Positions 55,428-63,566 of a stretch of DNA of 64,000 nucleotides are shown piece after piece (within the stretch, counting starts at the first letter, position 1; each line of letters opens with the position of its first letter). The stretch is from Klebsiella sp. RHBSTW-00484. Lineage in GTDB: Bacteria > Pseudomonadota > Gammaproteobacteria > Enterobacterales > Enterobacteriaceae. The notes under the pieces were generated by a model. It was not told the origin of the DNA. It did no database searches and saw only the letters and a list, made by a program, of their open reading frames with translations. Both the position numbers and the translations under genes were made by a program. The stretch spans positions 3,100,001-3,164,000 of the forward strand of contig NZ_CP055481.1 in the NCBI RefSeq assembly GCF_013705725.1, read 5' to 3'.

Positions 55428-56885
55428 ATGTTGGATTATCGTTTCATTAACCATCTGGATAGCACCTGCAATGGCGCACATCTGGTGACCTGGCCCGGCA
55501 GTACGCTGTTAGCGCAATCCCCCCACAACGCCAGCCCCCTGCTCGCCGAAATGGTTGAGCAGGCCGCGCGCGGCGAAGTGGCGGATGCCCGCTTTGGCTG
55601 CTCGCCTTTCGCCCGCATTACGCTTATCCCGCAGTCGCTGTGGCAGGACTCGCTTAACGATAGCCTGATCGAGACGCTGCGCCCGTTGTTCAAAGCGCCG
55701 GTAAGCGATGCGCTGGTTTTTGATTGCTCGCCGGGAGAAGCACATGGGGCGATGGGCAAAGCGCTGCGCTATTTATTCAATCTCGACTGGCAGCTTGATG
55801 ATTTAGGTCTGCATCAGGTGAAGACCGTCAGGCCCCGCCTGCGCCAGCTCGCGCTTTACGCGTTGCCAGCACAACAAGCGGCGCTGGAAACGCTGGCTTA
55901 TCAGCAGCAGGCCACCGCGCACGGTATGCTCGCCGCACGACGGTTAGCGGACCTCCCTTCCGAGCAGTGCACGCCGCAGTATGTCGTAGAAGAAGCCCAG
56001 CGTCTGTGCGCGGACATTCCTTCTCTACGCTGCGAGATGCTGGATGAGCGGGCGATTATTGACCAGGGGCTCGGGCTGCTGCATGCGGTAGGAAAAGGTT
56101 CTGAGCGCCCGCCGCGCTTGCTGGCGATTCATTATGATGGCATCACCGATGGCCCGGTTCGCTGCTACGTCGGTAAAGGCGTGACCTTTGATACCGGCGG
56201 ACTGTGGCTGAAGGAAGGCGCCGGGATGTATACCATGAAGTATGACATGTGCGGCGCGGCCAACGTGCTCGGCCTGATGCTGAGCATCGCGAAGCTTGCG
56301 CTGCCGGTGCGGGTGATGGGCGTGCTGGCGCTGGCGGAAAACGCCATTGGCCCTAACGCCATGCAGCCCGGCAGCGTCGCGCGCGCCTGTAACGGCTTAA
56401 CGGTTGAGATCAACAATACCGATGCCGAGGGTCGTCTGGTGCTGTCCGACGCCATCGCCTGGGCCAGCCAGCGGCATCCGCAGGCGCGCTATATTATCGA
56501 TATGGCAACGCTGACCGGCGCGGTGGTGAAAGCGCTGGGTTATGACCTCAGTGGTTTAATGACTCAAAACGAAACCCTGCGATCGGCGTTGACTCAGGCG
56601 GGAATAGAGAGCGGAGATGAAGTCTGGTCACTGCCGCTGGACAGTCGGCTGAAGAAACAGACCGAAAGCGCGATTGCCGATCTTTGCAATACGCCGGGCA
56701 ACAACGCGGCAATCAGTGCCTCCGCCGCCTGGCTGTTGCAGCATTTCTGTCCGCCGGAAATCCCGTGGGCCCACCTCGACGTCAGCGGCACGGCGCTGTG
56801 GCGCGAAGGCGGCAAGAGCGTGGCCTCCGGCAGGCCAATACCGCTGCTGATCCAGCATCTGCTCAACGATATCAGCCATGTTTAA
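55428..56885 (+). CDS. M17 leucyl aminopeptidase family protein
   Basis: This 485-residue cytosolic metallopeptidase has the M17 signature NNTDAEGRLVLSDAI (catalytic Arg region). Metal sites lie in GKGVTFDTGGLWLKEG (Lys and Asp) and TMKYDMCGAANVLG (Lys, Asp). It would trim peptides, releasing amino acids, possibly from glycopeptides after asparaginase action, or from Asn/Asp dipeptides. Three bases separate it from the preceding gene, so all three genes form one unit. Confidence 0.9.
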   Translation: MLDYRFINHLDSTCNGAHLVTWPGSTLLAQSPHNASPLLAEMVEQAARGEVADARFGCSPFARITLIPQSLWQDSLNDSLIETLRPLFKAPVSDALVFDCSPGEAHGAMGKALRYLFNLDWQLDDLGLHQVKTVRPRLRQLALYALPAQQAALETLAYQQQATAHGMLAARRLADLPSEQCTPQYVVEEAQRLCADIPSLRCEMLDERAIIDQGLGLLHAVGKGSERPPRLLAIHYDGITDGPVRCYVGKGVTFDTGGLWLKEGAGMYTMKYDMCGAANVLGLMLSIAKLALPVRVMGVLALAENAIGPNAMQPGSVARACNGLTVEINNTDAEGRLVLSDAIAWASQRHPQARYIIDMATLTGAVVKALGYDLSGLMTQNETLRSALTQAGIESGDEVWSLPLDSRLKKQTESAIADLCNTPGNNAAISASAAWLLQHFCPPEIPWAHLDVSGTALWREGGKSVASGRPIPLLIQHLLNDISHV

Positions 56886-56891
56886 AACCTT

Positions 56892-56968
56892 CCCGGGACG
56901 GCGCGTTGCGCCTTGCCCGGGCTACCAAACAACAAACTCGCACGATGCACCTGCCATAAAGTAGCCCG
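56892..56968. repeat. REP unit, split by the IS110-family element
   Basis: CCCGGGACGGCGCGTTGCGC continues to GGGCTAC (56892-56925); a second unit starts GTAGCCCG (56961-56968) and is resumed after the insertion as GGACAGGTGCGCCAGC at 58357. The joined sequence matches GTAGCCCGGACAGATGCGC at 34500-34518. Confidence 0.8.
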
Positions 56969-57053
56969 ATGTGATGGACACCTCCCACCTTACGGCATCA
57001 TAACGTGCCAGACTGGAAGTGTTACCTGCAGTCCACAGGAGGAGGTGTCCACC

Positions 57054-58076
57054 ATGAATATTAAACGTATCGGTCTTGACCTGGCAAAAAATGTCTTTCA
57101 GATCCATGCCGTGGATCACCATGAGCATGTCGTCGTACGAAAATCTATTCGCCGCGCCCACATGCACGCTTATTTCTCTCAGCTGGCTCCCTGCACCATC
57201 GGGATTGAAGCCTGCGCATCATCCCACTACTGGTCCCGCGAACTCACCCGCATGGGGCATACCGTGCGCATTATTCCCCCGAAATTCGTCAAGCCTTACC
57301 TCAAAGGCAACAAGAATGATGCCAACGATGCCGAAGCCATCTGTGAAGCCATCAGCCGCCCCGCCATGCGCTTCGTCGCGGTTAAGACAGAGCGCCAGCA
57401 GACCCTTCAGGCGGAGCATCGCGTGCGGGCCAGAGTGATAAAAAGCCGCACGGCGCTGTGCAACGAGATACGGGGCTTTCTGGGCGAATTCGGCGTGGTG
57501 CTGCCGGTCGGCATCAGCCAGTTGCGTAAGGCGCTGCCGGAGATACTGTCACAGCAGGAGCAGTGGGATGACCGGTTTATGCGCCTGCTGTGCGAGCTGG
57601 CCGAAGAGCTGCGGATGCTGGATGACCGGGTGGCGGGGCATGACCGGCGGCTCGCAGAGGCGGCGCGGGAAGATATCTGCATCCAGCGGCTGATGAAAAT
57701 AGAAGGTATCGGCGTGATAACCGCCAGCGCGATGGTGGCGTTGTTGGGTGACGCGACGCAGTTTAAGAACGGTCGGGAGATGGCGGCTTATGTGGGGCTG
57801 GTTCCCCGGCAGCACTCAAGCGGCGGTAAGCAGCAGCTGGGGCATATCAGCAAGCGGGGTGACAGCTACCTGCGTACGCTGGTCATCCACGGGGCACGGT
57901 CAGTTCTGAAGACATGTGCAGGCAAAGAAGACCGGCGGAGCCAGTGGCTGCAGTCGGTGGCGGAAAGACGGAACCGGAATATCGCGACGGTGGCGCTGGC
58001 GAACAAGAATGTGCGGATAGCGTGGGCGGTGCTGAGTCGCGGAGAAGATTACCATGGTTCACGGGTCGCCGGTTAA
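57054..58076 (+). CDS. IS110-family transposase (IS1111 group)
   Basis: This 340-residue DEDD recombinase has an N-terminal RuvC-like half: Asp9 (IGLDLAKNVF), Glu in IGIEACASSHYW and Asp/Asp in NKNDANDAEAI. The C-terminal transposase-20 half includes IEGIGVITASAMVALLGDATQFKNGREMAAYVGLVPRQHSSGGKQQLGHISKRGDSYLRTLVIHGA with its serine. ATG 57054 (MNIKRIG) is the family start. Intact, so the element may be active. Confidence 0.93.
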   Translation: MNIKRIGLDLAKNVFQIHAVDHHEHVVVRKSIRRAHMHAYFSQLAPCTIGIEACASSHYWSRELTRMGHTVRIIPPKFVKPYLKGNKNDANDAEAICEAISRPAMRFVAVKTERQQTLQAEHRVRARVIKSRTALCNEIRGFLGEFGVVLPVGISQLRKALPEILSQQEQWDDRFMRLLCELAEELRMLDDRVAGHDRRLAEAAREDICIQRLMKIEGIGVITASAMVALLGDATQFKNGREMAAYVGLVPRQHSSGGKQQLGHISKRGDSYLRTLVIHGARSVLKTCAGKEDRRSQWLQSVAERRNRNIATVALANKNVRIAWAVLSRGEDYHGSRVAG

Positions 58077-58339
58077 CCGACACCCCGTGAACCATGCAGT
58101 AAAAGAGCAGTAACCCTGTCGTGAGATTGCGAAGCGATTTAGCGTGATGAGTAACCGGTAAGACCAGCACCTGAGAAATCCGGCCTGTCCGAAGGCTCCC
58201 TGCGAAGCAAAGCCGATAGCCCGAAAGGAAGCAGGTGCGCAGAACACATCATGGCCCGGGTACGACGGTACCGAAAGAGAGGCCGGATATACGAACGCAA
58301 CTTACCCTGGTGACTCACACAAAAAATAGCTTGCATCAC
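58077..58339 (+). ncRNA. Candidate bridge/seek guide RNA of the IS1111 element
   Basis: IS110/IS1111 elements encode a guide RNA in a non-coding end; IS1111 members have it downstream of the transposase. This 263-bp gap holds CCTGTCCG (58184-58191), the exact complement of the target's right flank CGGACAGG, and TAGCCCG (58217-58223), identical to the left flank. One segment would pair with each strand, as a bridge RNA does. CAGGTGCGC (58232-58240) also repeats the right flank. The RNA's ends are not determinable here. Confidence 0.6.
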
Positions 58340-58391
58340 GGGAGGTGTCCATATACGGACAGGTGCGCCAGCACCGCCTCCGGGGAATACC

Positions 58392-59591
58392 CTACTCCTC
58401 GCTCACCACCGGTTTGACTCTTACCGCAAACAACACAATCACCATCGCGCTGACCAGCAACAAACCGCTACCGGCGAAAACCCCGCTGGCACCGTTAAGA
58501 TCGAACACCGCTCCGCCGCCTGCCGCACCCGCGCCAATCGCCAATTGAATAGATGCCACCAACAGCCCGCCCGCGCTTTCCGCCTCATCCGGCACCGTAG
58601 TGGCAAGCCACGTTGACCAACCCACCGGCACCAGGCCGAAGGCAAAACCCCACATCGCCACTAACAAACCATCCAACAGCGCGAAGTGCCCGAACGTCAC
58701 CATCATCAGCGCCAGCACGCTGATCGCCAGCGGCACCAACGCCAGCGTCATGCGCAGACTTCTGGCCAGCAGATGACCGGCAATCGACGTACCGATGAAG
58801 TTCGCTACCCCAAAACCCAACAAGATCAGGGAAACCCCTTCGACGCTGGCCTGCGCCACGGTCTCCAGAAACGGTCGCAGATAGGTGAAGAAGGCAAAGT
58901 GACCGCTGAAAATGAGGATAGTCGCCAACATCCCGCCAATCATGCCCGGACGGCGCAACACTTTGAACAGCGTCGCGAAGCTGCCCGCGCTTTCCGGGCG
59001 CATCGAAGGCAATACCCACAGCTGCCACAACAGCGCAACCACGCTTGGCAATGCGCAAATAATAAACACGTTGCGCCAGCCTATCAGCGCGCCGAAATAG
59101 CTCCCCAGCGGCGCGGCAACCACGGTGGCAATCGACACAGCAGAAAAGATGATCGCCAGCGCTTTCGGTACCATCGCCGCCGGAACCAGGCGCATAGCGG
59201 TGGCGGTCGACATCGACCAGAAGCCGCCAATCGCAATCCCTAACAACAATCGTCCAAGCAGTAAAAACTCAAGCGTTCCGGCGAACGCCACCATCATGCT
59301 GGAGATGATTTGCAAAACGGAAAAAAACATCAGCACCCAGCGGCGGTCAATGTTTCTGGTCGCAGTAGTGATCAACAGGCCGGTGAACAACGCCACCAGC
59401 GCCGTTGCGGTTACCGCCTGCCCCGCCATGCCTTCGCTGACCCCAAGGCTTGCTGCCATCGGCGTTAACAAGCTAGCAGGAAGAAACTCAGCGACAATCA
59501 GGCCGAACACCCCCAGCGCCAGCGCATAAACGGCGCGCCACGCAGGCTTAGCGCTTGCCAGACTCTCTTCAGCGGCAATGCAAGAACTCAT
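58392..59591 (-). CDS. MFS efflux transporter, NepI-like
   Basis: This 399-residue 12-span transporter is closest to the purine-ribonucleoside efflux protein NepI: EFLPASLLTPMAASLGVSEGMAGQAVTATALVALF, GGFWSMSTATAMRLVP, APLGSYFGALIGWRNVF and FGLVPVGWSTWLATTVPDEAESAGGL. ATG 59591 (MSSCIAAE) follows GGAG by eight bases; a start two codons earlier would overlap that site. Divergent from an AraC-type regulator that probably controls it. Confidence 0.87.
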   Translation of the reverse strand: MSSCIAAEESLASAKPAWRAVYALALGVFGLIVAEFLPASLLTPMAASLGVSEGMAGQAVTATALVALFTGLLITTATRNIDRRWVLMFFSVLQIISSMMVAFAGTLEFLLLGRLLLGIAIGGFWSMSTATAMRLVPAAMVPKALAIIFSAVSIATVVAAPLGSYFGALIGWRNVFIICALPSVVALLWQLWVLPSMRPESAGSFATLFKVLRRPGMIGGMLATILIFSGHFAFFTYLRPFLETVAQASVEGVSLILLGFGVANFIGTSIAGHLLARSLRMTLALVPLAISVLALMMVTFGHFALLDGLLVAMWGFAFGLVPVGWSTWLATTVPDEAESAGGLLVASIQLAIGAGAAGGGAVFDLNGASGVFAGSGLLLVSAMVIVLFAVRVKPVVSEE

Positions 59592-59641
59592 ATACATCTC
59601 TCCAGAACAATTAACATTTCGTTAAGATTAGGCGGTTCTGT

Positions 59642-59689
59642 CCGGACGATCTATGATGCATACTCTGCAATTATTGATAATTCGTCCGG
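59642..59689. promoter_or_regulatory. Inverted repeat in the MFS/AraC divergent promoter
   Basis: CCGGACGA (59642-59649) and TCGTCCGG (59682-59689) form a perfect 8-bp inverted repeat with centres 40 bp apart, in the 108-bp gap between divergent starts. It fits paired AraC-family half-sites. Confidence 0.5.
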
Positions 59690-59699
59690 GAGTGATGTA

Positions 59700-60656
59700 A
59701 TGACCCAGCAAGCCCTCGATCTCACCAGTGAACTGCTGCGCGGCATGCGTCTTTCCGGCGTTAACTATCGCCGCATCGAGACCAGCCGCCCGTTCGGCGT
59801 CGAATTCGGCTTCGTGCCCGGTAAAGCGCAGTTCCACTTTATTAGCCGGGGACCGGTACTGCTGCGCATGGTCAGCGGTCAGCGCCTGATGTTACAAAGC
59901 GGCGATGCGTTATTTATTCCCAACGGCGATGGCCATGTGCTGCTCTCCGATGACCAGGCTGAGGTGGTCAACGTGTCCAGACTTCCCAGCGAACCGGTCT
60001 GCAACTCGGTAAGCTGTATCAAAAACGCCTGTGACAACGAAAAAAGCGACAGCGCCATTATCTTCAGCGCCTGTATGGACTTTGAACTGGGCGGCATGCA
60101 GCCGCTGGTCAAAGCGATGCCGGAAGTGATGCTGGTCAGCAGCCTGTTGACCACTCGCCCGGAGATCCAGCCGATGCTCGCCGCCATGGAGCGTGAAACC
60201 CTGACGCGTCAGGCGGGCTATGCTGGCATTCTGGCGCGGCTGGCGGATGTGGTCGCCGCGCTGATTGTGCGGGGTTGGGTGGAGTGCGGTTGCGGCAATG
60301 CCACCGGTTGGGTGCAGGTGCTGCGCGACCCGAAGCTGGCCAAAGCCATTTACGTCATGCACCAACAGCCCGGAATCAACTGGAAGGTCGAAGATTTGGC
60401 TCGCGAGGCGGGAACCTCCCGCTCGGTATTTGCCGAACGCTTTCTCTCCGCCACCGGTACCACGCCAGCCCGCTACCTGACCGAGTTGCGGATGCGGCTG
60501 GCGGTGCAGTACATTTCCCATGAGGGACAGGCGCTGGAAAAAGTGGCCTTCAAACTGGGCTACAGTTCGCATGCCGCCTTTAGCCGCGCCTTTAAGCGCA
60601 TCACCGGCAAAGCGCCGGGCGCACTGCGTGACCTGTCGCGGGGAGAAGAGTTTTAG
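59700..60656 (+). CDS. AraC-family regulator with cupin domain
   Basis: This 318-residue regulator has an N-terminal cupin-type effector domain (FGVEFGFVPGKAQFHFISRGPVLLRMVSGQRLMLQSGDALFIP). Its C-terminal AraC HTH pair (WKVEDLAREAGTSRSVFAERFLSATGTTPARYLTELRMRLAVQYISHEGQALEKVAFKLGYSSHAAFSRAFKRITGKAPGALR) is complete. It is a neighbour of, and divergent from, the NepI-like pump. Its last 4 bases overlap the convergent reductase gene. Confidence 0.92.
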   Translation: MTQQALDLTSELLRGMRLSGVNYRRIETSRPFGVEFGFVPGKAQFHFISRGPVLLRMVSGQRLMLQSGDALFIPNGDGHVLLSDDQAEVVNVSRLPSEPVCNSVSCIKNACDNEKSDSAIIFSACMDFELGGMQPLVKAMPEVMLVSSLLTTRPEIQPMLAAMERETLTRQAGYAGILARLADVVAALIVRGWVECGCGNATGWVQVLRDPKLAKAIYVMHQQPGINWKVEDLAREAGTSRSVFAERFLSATGTTPARYLTELRMRLAVQYISHEGQALEKVAFKLGYSSHAAFSRAFKRITGKAPGALRDLSRGEEF

Positions 60657-61441
60657 CCCAGCCCTAATTCACGAGTGCGCCTGACCGCCGCCAGCACGCT
60701 ACGCTGAAGCCCGGCGGCGAAATCACTATTATTCAGCTCGTACAGACCGTGAATCCCCACTCCTGCCGGTGAATTGTTGATATCCAGAAGCTGGCGCGGA
60801 TGCTTCTGGCTGCGGCGCAGCATCTCTACCGCGCCGAGCAGATTTTCCAGCACCACTTCCGTGGCCTGAGCACGCGACAACCCAGCCAACACCCCGGCAT
60901 CGGTAAAGGACTCGATAAAGTAGTAGATATAGTTGGGACCTGCGACGCCAAAACCGGTGAAGATATCGATCAATCGTTCCGGCAGATACAGTACCTTGCC
61001 GAAACCGCGCAGAAAGGGCTCGACCCGCTCCGTGCTGGCCAGGGCGTTTAGGGTCGCGCCGCTATAGCCAAATCCGGTATCGGTCAGAGTATTGGGGATC
61101 ACCCTGACAATCGGCGTTTCAGCGCCAAACAGGGAGGACAGTTTTTCCAGCGTCACTCCAGCAATCAATGAAACAACCGTCGTTCCTCCCGTCAATTGCG
61201 AACGTGCGCGGTCAGCCACCGCCGCCAGATCGTCCTGCGGACGGATCCCCAATACCACCAGAGAAGCGTCCGTTAACCCGCGCCCCTCCGGCAGCGAATA
61301 GAGGTTTTGCAGATAATCAACTCGTGTACCATCAATATCCTCCAGCGAGATCTCTTCCGCTCGCAGCGTGCCGTTGCTTAAAGACGCGCGAATAATCGCC
61401 TCTGCCATCTGCCCGGCCCCGATAAAATGAACATTTGCCAT
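60653..61441 (-). CDS. Pyrroline-5-carboxylate reductase (ProC)-like protein
   Basis: This 262-residue NAD(P)-binding reductase has the N-terminal VHFIGAGQMAEAIIRASL Rossmann loop and the C-terminal GLSRAQATEVVLENLLGAVEMLRRS-QKHPRQLLDINNSPAGVGIHGLYEL, which is ProC-like (usual form: P..L...V.SPGG.T..G). SPAGVGI replaces the SPGGTT motif, so it probably reduces a different cyclic imine, such as a thiazoline. Its ATG overlaps the preceding stop (TAATG). Confidence 0.82.
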   Translation of the reverse strand: MANVHFIGAGQMAEAIIRASLSNGTLRAEEISLEDIDGTRVDYLQNLYSLPEGRGLTDASLVVLGIRPQDDLAAVADRARSQLTGGTTVVSLIAGVTLEKLSSLFGAETPIVRVIPNTLTDTGFGYSGATLNALASTERVEPFLRGFGKVLYLPERLIDIFTGFGVAGPNYIYYFIESFTDAGVLAGLSRAQATEVVLENLLGAVEMLRRSQKHPRQLLDINNSPAGVGIHGLYELNNSDFAAGLQRSVLAAVRRTRELGLG

Positions 61442-61968
61442 TATGCCTCCTGCTCTTCTGACTGATAAAAACGCAGCCGACAGCCCGCGTCACCGCGAGC
61501 CAGCGCGGTCTGTACGTCTAACTGCAGTCCCGGGAATGCGTCGGTTAACGCATGATCGCCTTCCATGCAGATATCGCACAGCGTCTCAACTTCACGGGCA
61601 TCGCGCCCCTGCTGCCGCCAGCAGTTGACGTAAGGGCAATAGTGAAACAGGACGATAAATTCCGTGCGGCTGGCGCTGACGGGCTCCATCTCATAAACCT
61701 GAGATTCAAGACCGCGAGTAAACAGCGTGGCGAACGCTTCCAGATCTCGTCCATCGTGCATCTGCGCGCGTATCTTATGCCCAATATCCCGGCCATAATG
61801 ACGAATCGCCTCACGGGCAAAATCATCAGTGATGTTACGCTTGCGGCTTTCATCAAGCAGATAACCGAGGGTTGCCGCCCGCTTTTCGGTGATCGCGCGC
61901 AGTGCCAGAGTGACTTCATCAGTTAAGGTTGCCGCGTTATGCGCCGGTTTTGCGGTGATTTCGCTCAT
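61441..61968 (-). CDS. L-2-amino-thiazoline-4-carboxylate hydrolase family protein
   Basis: This 175-residue protein is of the ATC hydrolase family: RKRNITDDFAREAIRHYGRDIGHKIRAQMHDG and FHYCPYVNCWRQQGRDAREVETLCDICMEGDHALTDAFPG. The invariant cysteines C-PY, CW and CDIC are present. Related pseudomonad enzymes open the thiazoline ring towards cysteine. ATG 61968 overlaps the transporter's end region; an earlier frame start at 62028 lies inside the binding-protein gene. It pairs with the ProC-like reductase and an amino-acid importer. Confidence 0.82.
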   Translation of the reverse strand: MSEITAKPAHNAATLTDEVTLALRAITEKRAATLGYLLDESRKRNITDDFAREAIRHYGRDIGHKIRAQMHDGRDLEAFATLFTRGLESQVYEMEPVSASRTEFIVLFHYCPYVNCWRQQGRDAREVETLCDICMEGDHALTDAFPGLQLDVQTALARGDAGCRLRFYQSEEQEA

Positions 61969-61972
61969 GCGC

Positions 61973-62815
61973 TTATTCCCAGTCGGTATTGACTTTGACG
62001 TCATTGGCTCCCGGTAAGGCGTACACATCTTCGGCGTACCACTTACGTGAAAGCTCGGCGAGCGTGCCGTCCTTTTTCAGGACCGCCAGTTGGCTATCAA
62101 TCTCTTTGATCAACTGTGGATCGGTATTCTTTTTATATAAATAGACGTTAGGAAATAAGCCGACAGAATCCGAAGCTTTAAGGTTAAGATTTAGCGCCTT
62201 ATTTAAGGCCAGCAGCGCGCCAATAGGATAAATTGCCGCATCGTATTCTCCTGAAGCCACAGCTTTAAAAATATCAGCGGCAGACTGTTCACCATTCGGT
62301 TGCAGATTAATTTGCTGCGTCGGGTGCTTTTTATTGTAGTTTTCAATCACCGTATAACGCGCATCGGTGGTATGAATCGGTACCAGCTTTTTCTTACCGC
62401 TGGCAAGATCGCCAAGATTATGAATATCGTTCTCGTTATTACGCACGATCAGACGTAAATCGCTGATCCCGGTCGGTTCACCGGAGTGGTCGTATTTTTC
62501 TGCCCGCTCTTTAGTGAGATAAAAGTGATCCGCCGCAAGGGTATAGGCCCCGGTAGATAAGCCGACTATCATCGCATCGCGCGAGACAGCATTAAAATGA
62601 AATTTATAATTGGCCAGCCGCTGATCCAGCACCTTTAACAGATCGCCATCATAACCGGTAATAGTATTGTTATCGTCAACAAAACTAAAAGGAAAACCGT
62701 TGGCATTCACCACCACTTCTACCGTTTTCGCCGTCGGGCTTTTTTCAGCAGCCTGCGCAGCGCTAATTCCCATTGCCAGGAACAAAGAACTCACCAGTAA
62801 CGTTTTATTTTTCAA
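61973..62815 (-). CDS. Amino-acid ABC transporter periplasmic binding protein
   Basis: This 280-residue SBP_bac_3 protein has a signal peptide starting at a TTG codon (62813-62815), MKNKTLLVSSLFLAMGISAAQA, with GGGGAAAG just upstream. The ATG at 62860 would prefix 15 non-signal residues. The mature part has VVVNANGFPFSFVDDNNTITGYDGDLLKVLDQRL and ADHFYLTKERAEKYDHSGEP, typical of cystine/polar amino-acid receptors. It probably imports a sulfur amino acid or thiazoline for the enzymes that follow. Confidence 0.85.
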   Translation of the reverse strand: MKNKTLLVSSLFLAMGISAAQAAEKSPTAKTVEVVVNANGFPFSFVDDNNTITGYDGDLLKVLDQRLANYKFHFNAVSRDAMIVGLSTGAYTLAADHFYLTKERAEKYDHSGEPTGISDLRLIVRNNENDIHNLGDLASGKKKLVPIHTTDARYTVIENYNKKHPTQQINLQPNGEQSAADIFKAVASGEYDAAIYPIGALLALNKALNLNLKASDSVGLFPNVYLYKKNTDPQLIKEIDSQLAVLKKDGTLAELSRKWYAEDVYALPGANDVKVNTDWE

Positions 62816-63557
62816 AATACTTTCCCCAAAATGATAAAGTTGCCACTCTTTTTTGTGCATCTCCTCGCCAGCGTGCGCTCAGAGATATTTCTACGCTGCG
62901 CAATGCCCGGGCGATCGCCAGACACAACACGATGTAAATCACCAGCACCACGCAATATGCTTCGACAAAGTGGAAGCCGCGTGCGGCGGCGATGTTGGCT
63001 TTCGCCATCAGGTCGATAACGGTGATGGTATAAACCAGCGAGGTATCCTTAATCAGATCGATCAGCACGCTGGTGAAGTTAGGCAGCGCGGATACCGCTG
63101 CCTGCGGAAAGATAATCCGCCGAAACTGGGAAAACCCGCTGAGGCCAATCGACCAGGCGGCCTCCCGCTGCCCTTTATCAACCGCGTTCCATCCGGCCCG
63201 AAATGTCTCGGCAAAATAAGCGCTGAAGATCAGCGACAGCGCGGTCACCGCCGCCACTAGCGGTGAGAGCTTATAGCTGAACATTTTCTCCTGCGGGCCA
63301 CCAAACAGTCCGGCGGCAATCCACGGCCAGACATAAAAAAAGAAATAGAGCATCACCAATACCGGTACCGAACGGCCAAAGGAGATGAATATCTTCGCCA
63401 CATATTTAACGCCGGGTGTCTGGCGAATAATGACATATGCCAGCACTGCCCCCAGCAGGGTAGAAAAAAGTAGTGATAAGAGCGTTATCGCCAGAGTCAC
63501 CGGCAGTGCGCTCAAAATAAAGGTAAAATTATCCCGAATGAATGCAAAGCTAAACAT
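62805..63557 (-). CDS. Amino-acid ABC transporter permease
   Basis: This 250-residue HisM/GlnP-type permease has FRDNFTFILSALPVTLAITLLSLLFSTLLGAVLAYV and the EAA loop GQREAAWSIGLSGFSQFRRIIFPQA for ATPase docking. It ends a few bases inside the binding-protein gene. Partner of the permease at 63567. No ATPase gene is in the window, so it must lie beyond 64000 or elsewhere. Confidence 0.9.
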   Translation of the reverse strand: MFSFAFIRDNFTFILSALPVTLAITLLSLLFSTLLGAVLAYVIIRQTPGVKYVAKIFISFGRSVPVLVMLYFFFYVWPWIAAGLFGGPQEKMFSYKLSPLVAAVTALSLIFSAYFAETFRAGWNAVDKGQREAAWSIGLSGFSQFRRIIFPQAAVSALPNFTSVLIDLIKDTSLVYTITVIDLMAKANIAAARGFHFVEAYCVVLVIYIVLCLAIARALRSVEISLSARWRGDAQKRVATLSFWGKYFEK

Positions 63558-63566
63558 GTTAATCTG

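Larger units (their letters stand above)
56969..58357 (+). mobile_element. IS110-family element (IS1111 group) inserted in a REP
   Basis: About 1389 bp. Perfect 13-bp subterminal inverted repeats (ATGGACACCTCCC 56974-56986; complement 58340-58352) sit a few bases inside the ends, a mark of the IS1111 group. Outside them the REP reads GTAGCCCG on the left and CGGACAGG on the right; only a CG dinucleotide appears duplicated, as expected for this family, which makes no long target duplication. The same 13-mer repeat begins GGAGGTGTCCACC just before the transposase start. Long 3' non-coding DNA follows the gene. Confidence 0.85.
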
